Assembly: GCF_012676905.1 (NCBI RefSeq)
Contig: NZ_CP051428.1
Span: forward strand, 1,512,001-1,576,000
DNA length: 64,000 nucleotides
Direction of reading: 5' to 3'
Source of the DNA: Paenibacillus albicereus
GTDB lineage: Bacteria; Bacillota; Bacilli; Paenibacillales; Paenibacillaceae
Positions 61,247-64,000 of the stretch are shown piece by piece (the first letter of the stretch is position 1; each line of letters starts with the position of its first letter). The notes beneath the pieces are model-generated. The model saw nothing but the letters and a program-made list of their open reading frames with translations, was not told where the DNA came from and searched no databases. A program made the position numbers and the translations under genes.

Positions 61247-62277
61247 GAGACTTGACCGAATGGAATCGTGCAAAACGGATGGATGTGCCTTGGAGGGAGC
61301 TGCGCTTCGGGCTGGAGATCGAGTTCGTCGGCGGCGAGCCGGATCGGCTGGAGCTGCTGCCAGGCTGGACGATGGCGCTGGACGAGAAGCAGATCGATGG
61401 CGACGGAGAGGCGTCGGGCAGCGAGCTGCAATCGCCGCCGCTGCGCTGGGAGGAGCTCGGCCAGGCGGAGGAGATGCTGATGCGGCTGAAGCGGCAAGGG
61501 GCGGAGGCCAACTGGAGCTGCGGCCTACATGTGCATGTCGGGCTGGAGGCGTTCGGCGAAGCCGCGATGCCGGCGCTGCTGCAAGCGGCGCTGAGCTCGC
61601 AGGCAGCGCTGAGCGGGCTGCTCGACACGAGCCCGCATCGCCTCTTCTACGCGCCGCCGATCACGGCGGAGATGGCGGAGGCGTTCCGAGCGACTGGAAA
61701 TCTGGATGCGCTGAGGCGCAGCGGACGTCCGCAATCCCATCGCTGCGGGATCAACTTGAGGCCGTGGAGCGAGATCGGCACCGTCGAGATCCGCTATGCG
61801 AACGCATCGCTGGAGGCGGTCGAGGTGCGGCGTGTCGTCGAGCTCTGCCTTCGGTTCGTGGATGCCGCCTGCAGGGGAGAGCGGCTTCCGGCTGAGCCGG
61901 CCGCTCTGGCCGCGACGCTCGGAGTGCCGTCCGGCGGCTATCCGCCGCGCGCGGAACCGCCTCGCTGGCATCGAGAGCGGATGGCGCTCGAGAACGCCCT
62001 GCTGCCGCAGCTTGCCGCTCAGGCGGCGCAGCTCGTGCCGGACGGCGAGATCCATCACATCATCGCCGCGGACGGCGGCGTCGAGGTTTTTGTAGAGGAC
62101 GGCGAAGGCTCGCTGCATGCGTTCCGCTGCACGCTTGCGGCGGGCGGACTGGAGCGGCGTAGACAGGAAGGAGTGGAGGTCAATGGAACAGCACCTTCAG
62201 GAAATTCAGCAAAGGCTCCTCGTGGAGCTGGCAGCGGTGCAGAAGGAGCGGAGGCTGCCGATGGCGCCGGGCGATGA
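61243..62277 (+). CDS. Putative amidoligase (glutamine synthetase-like fold)
   Basis: 344 residues. The N-terminal LRFGLEIEFVGGEPDRLELLP, the motif LDEKQIDGDGEASGSELQSP, CGLHVHVGLEAFGEAA and HRCGINLRPWSEIGTVEIRYANASLEAVEV match the putative amidoligase family (COOH-NH2 ligases related to glutamine synthetase), thought to form peptide-like bonds in small molecules or protein tags. The acidic and HVHVG metal/ATP residues are intact. GGGAGG lies 9 nt before the ATG. The last ~32 residues are read across the next gene in another frame and are Ala/Gly-rich, so the original C-terminus may be lost. Confidence 0.8.
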   Translation: MRDLTEWNRAKRMDVPWRELRFGLEIEFVGGEPDRLELLPGWTMALDEKQIDGDGEASGSELQSPPLRWEELGQAEEMLMRLKRQGAEANWSCGLHVHVGLEAFGEAAMPALLQAALSSQAALSGLLDTSPHRLFYAPPITAEMAEAFRATGNLDALRRSGRPQSHRCGINLRPWSEIGTVEIRYANASLEAVEVRRVVELCLRFVDAACRGERLPAEPAALAATLGVPSGGYPPRAEPPRWHRERMALENALLPQLAAQAAQLVPDGEIHHIIAADGGVEVFVEDGEGSLHAFRCTLAAGGLERRRQEGVEVNGTAPSGNSAKAPRGAGSGAEGAEAADGAGR

Positions 62278-62797
62278 GCCGCTCGACCAGGAGCGGGAGG
62301 CGCGCCTGGACCGGGAAGCAGCGCGGCTGCTGGAGCTGCGGGACCGGCACGTCGGGGACGATGGATCAAGGCTGCGGCTGCTGGCGCTCGTGTCGGGGCT
62401 GCAGCTGCGGAACGGCAGCTTGAACCGCTCGCATGAAATTTCCCAGGAGCTGGACTGTCCGGAAGGCAGCTACCTGCATGGCTTGATGCACCGGATGGAA
62501 GGGGACTTCTCCAACGCGAAGTACTGGTTCCGCCTGGCTGGACCGCATCCCCGCGCGGATGCGTGGCGGGAGCAGACGGAAGCGCTGCTGGACGGGACGC
62601 CGGACGCGGAGGCAGCTCTGGTCCGCCGGCTGCGCCGCGAGCCGGGCGTGGACGCCGCGATGCTGACCGACCTGGCTGCCGCCTCGGCCCTCACCGGGCA
62701 TGCCGGAGCGGACACGCCGCTGCTGGAGCGGGTGCAGGAGCTGGAGCTGCAGCTGCTGCTGGAAGCGCTGGCTGAAGGCGGGGAGGACCGGTCATGA
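62183..62797 (+). CDS. Uncharacterised partner of the amidoligase
   Basis: 204 residues, mostly helical. A charged N-terminal helix (MEQHLQEIQQRLLVELAAVQ) precedes the most distinctive block, GSYLHGLMHRMEGDFSNAKYWFRLAGPHP (residues ~95-125), which looks like a conserved His/Glu/Trp-rich site: HR-EGD-NAKYW. The C-terminal third is Leu/Ala/Glu-rich. GGAGTGGAGG lies just before the ATG. It overlaps the amidoligase frame by 95 nt, implying tight co-expression. I recognise no named function; an enzyme or adaptor acting with the amidoligase is inferred from position only. Confidence 0.72.
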   Translation: MEQHLQEIQQRLLVELAAVQKERRLPMAPGDEPLDQEREARLDREAARLLELRDRHVGDDGSRLRLLALVSGLQLRNGSLNRSHEISQELDCPEGSYLHGLMHRMEGDFSNAKYWFRLAGPHPRADAWREQTEALLDGTPDAEAALVRRLRREPGVDAAMLTDLAAASALTGHAGADTPLLERVQELELQLLLEALAEGGEDRS

Positions 62798-62907
62798 GCG
62801 TCGGGACGGCATTCGGAGGCACGGACTGCAGGCAAGACCATGGTCCAGTCCGCAGCGCCGGACAGCTGCCGGACGCGCTGGTGTACGCCGGCGAGGTCCG
62901 TTCATGA
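62794..62907 (+). CDS. 37-residue ORF coupled at both ends, doubtful
   Basis: The ATG overlaps the upstream stop (ATGA) and its own stop overlaps the next start (ATGA). GGGGAGG lies 7 nt upstream. The sequence (MSVGTAFGGTDCRQDHG...) resembles nothing known. The segments around its start and around the next start are similar to each other (GAGGxCCGxTCATGAGCG), so the ORF may be a by-product of a short duplication. Confidence 0.35.
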   Translation: MSVGTAFGGTDCRQDHGPVRSAGQLPDALVYAGEVRS

Positions 62908-63095
62908 GCGGCGTACTGACGCCGGTCGTCTGGCTGCTGATCGCCGTCGCGCTCATGGCAGGCCCCGTCTCCCGCCTGACCCGGCGCATCCGCGAGCTGG
63001 AGGACAAGGTGCGGGAGCTCGAGGCAGAGGTCCGTTCTCCCGAGCGGAGAAGGCGCGGCCTGCGCGTGCTCGATGGCGGGGACAAGGAGAAGTAG
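62904..63095 (+). CDS. Small membrane protein with coiled-coil tail
   Basis: 63 residues. One membrane helix (residues ~4-24; VLTPVVWLLIAVALMAGPV) is followed by a heptad-like charged coiled coil (RRIRELEDKVRELEAEVRS) and a basic end. GAGG lies 7 nt before the ATG, which overlaps the preceding 37-residue ORF's stop. Last clear gene of the amidoligase cluster; it could tether a complex to the membrane, which is inference only. Confidence 0.6.
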   Translation: MSGVLTPVVWLLIAVALMAGPVSRLTRRIRELEDKVRELEAEVRSPERRRRGLRVLDGGDKEK

Positions 63096-63157
63096 AGGAA
63101 CACGGTATGGTTGCGGAGCAGGATCGTCGGAGCTCCGATGGAGCTTGGAGGAGCCTC

Positions 63158-63333
63158 GACGGAATCCGGGCAGAACTTAGACGGAATCCGGGCAGAACTT
63201 AGACGTAATCCGGGCAGAACCTAGAAGGAATCCGACCAGAACCTAGACGGAATTCTGGCAGATCCTCGACGGAAATCTCGCAGAACCTAGACGGGATTTC
63301 TGGTAAATCCTCAACGGAACCCCGCAGGAAACG
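63158..63333. repeat. 22-bp tandem repeats, about eight copies
   Basis: Consensus GACGGAATCCGGGCAGAACCTA, with the first three copies nearly identical and later copies increasingly diverged. The 22-bp period is not a multiple of three, so the repeats do not encode a repeated peptide. A short ORF at 63107-63202 (31 residues, GAGG 8 nt upstream) runs into the first copies and is doubtful. Confidence 0.85.
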
Positions 63334-63376
63334 GTGCACGGAATAATCCGGCTGGAGGAATCGGCAGTTCAGCCAA

Positions 63377-63421
63377 GCAAACAAGACGAAGCCTATGGAA
63401 TAGAGGCTTCGTCTTGTTTGC
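63377..63421. terminator. 18-bp perfect stem-loop after the 22-bp repeats
   Basis: GCAAACAAGACGAAGCCT (63377-63394) pairs perfectly with 63404-63421 across a 9-nt loop, followed by GTTTCC. Likely a bidirectional terminator or repeat-type hairpin ending the amidoligase cluster transcript. Confidence 0.6.
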
Positions 63422-63504
63422 GTTTCCGCAGCTTGAAGGCATGGAGGGCGACGGCACAAGACTCGGCATTACTGGTTACCGCCGAGGCTGTGGCCTTGGT
63501 TTGA

Positions 63505-63755
63505 CGCCGAACCGCCATTGACGCCGAACCCGCCAGTGATGCCGAAGCCATCAGTGACGCCGAACCTGCCAGTGACGCCGAACCTGCCAGTGACGCCGAA
63601 TCAGCCATTGACGCCTAACCCGCCAGTGACGCCGAACCTGCCAGTGACGCCGAATCAGCCATTGACGCCGAACCCGCCAGTGATGCCGAGCCCATCAGTG
63701 ACGCCGAACCTGCCAGTGACGCCGAATCAGCTATTGACGCCTAACCCGCCTCGCT
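63505..63755. repeat. 18-bp minisatellite, about 13-14 copies
   Basis: Consensus CCAGTGACGCCGAACCTG. The plus strand has an open frame (63518-63802) of hexapeptides PVTPNL/PLTPNP; the minus strand has one of GSASLA-type repeats (open frame 63393-63608). Neither start has a ribosome binding site, so coding is unproven. Variation between copies is mostly at a few positions, which suggests recent expansion. Confidence 0.85.
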
Positions 63756-64000
63756 GCCGAGCCTGCTGCTATGATCGAACTTGGGCCAGCTCCCACCGCT
63801 GAAAGCGGGGGATAACGACGAATCAAATCGTTACGAGGCCATAATCGGCCAGGTTCAGAATCTAACGACGTCTGGTGAGCTTAGAAGTCCAAAAAGCAAT
63901 TAAATGGGGGTCAATGAGGGAATTGGGGCTGTTTAACCGTCTGACGCGTCGTTAGCTTTTAAAAGCCGTTCCAAAGCGCCCCCTAAGCGCTTCAGGAATC
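63756..64000. other. Non-coding stretch with inverted repeat, no gene recognised
   Basis: Base composition drops to AT-richer sequence. CTAACGACG (63862-63870) and CGTCGTTAG (63947-63955) form an inverted repeat; a third ATAACGACG lies near 63811. No supported ORF is seen up to the window edge. Confidence 0.5.

Noticed and set aside
63158-63755. Possible CRISPR array
   Set aside because: Repeats are directly adjacent tandem units without spacers, and no cas genes are nearby.

Overview
The window is a 64 kb piece of a high-GC, spore-former-type Firmicutes chromosome, most likely Paenibacillaceae (Paenibacillus or Cohnella-like). Supporting signs are: strong GGAGG ribosome binding sites with frequent TTG/GTG starts; sigma-A promoters of the TTGACA/TATAAT type, often with an extended -10; a leucine-type T-box in front of ilvB; an infC-rpmI-rplT operon with an AUU start; a SigI/RsgI pair; YesM/YesN-type two-component genes; and many Bacillus-type housekeeping orphans (yneK, ytqA/ytqB, yigZ). 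Almost everything is ordinary core genome. The coding strand switches often and genes are separated by clear intrinsic terminators. No rRNA, tRNA, insertion sequence, prophage or CRISPR array was seen.

Layout. 1-2.7 kb: end of an FHA-domain gene, a TIGR01777 epimerase, a lipoprotein and a DUF2621 membrane protein. 2.7-7.7 kb: nfo, purU, tkt, ppnP. 7.7-9.8 kb: an ECF sigma factor with its membrane anti-sigma partner; the sigma gene seems to need a -1 frameshift at an A_AAA_AAG heptamer. 9.9-13.2 kb: a 3-hydroxyisobutyrate-dehydrogenase-like enzyme, pgi and yigZ. 13.3-17.2 kb: a sulfate ABC transporter operon in the order T-W-A-binding protein. 17.2-25.2 kb: flavin reductase, HAD phosphatase, CtpA-type protease, methionine aminopeptidase, Xaa-Pro peptidase, cupin and a secreted trypsin-like protease. 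25.2-32.4 kb: a B12-binding radical SAM protein, manA, a VOC protein, the tRNA-modification pair mnmM/mnmL, trmB and a PAP2 phosphatase. 32.4-34.2 kb: a family 2 glycosyltransferase behind a long, apparently structured leader.

34.2-36.6 kb: the L20-autoregulated infC-rpmI-rplT operon and small genes. 36.7-43.5 kb: T-box-controlled ilvB-ilvN-ilvC-leuA, then leuB with its own promoter. Together these make acetolactate, dihydroxyisovalerate and isopropylmalate; ilvD and leuCD are elsewhere. 43.6-49.4 kb: a peroxiredoxin, a proline-rich peptide, a zinc-finger protein, sigI-rsgI, and a degenerate RsbT-like protein coupled to a sensor kinase. 49.4-52.1 kb: leucyl aminopeptidase and a DRE-TIM aldolase. 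52.1-60.9 kb: a sugar-sensing module (YesN regulator, YesM kinase, sugar-binding lipoprotein) followed by an mglBAC-type galactose/glucose importer; paired direct repeats sit upstream of mglB where a YesN-type regulator could bind.

60.9-64 kb is the least ordinary part. A putative amidoligase gene, whose original 5' end looks broken by a frameshift and a degenerate repeat block, overlaps an uncharacterised partner gene and one or two tiny coupled ORFs. It is followed by 22-bp tandem repeats and an 18-bp minisatellite encoding hexapeptide repeats. This locus and the ECF frameshift are the two best candidates for something not yet described.
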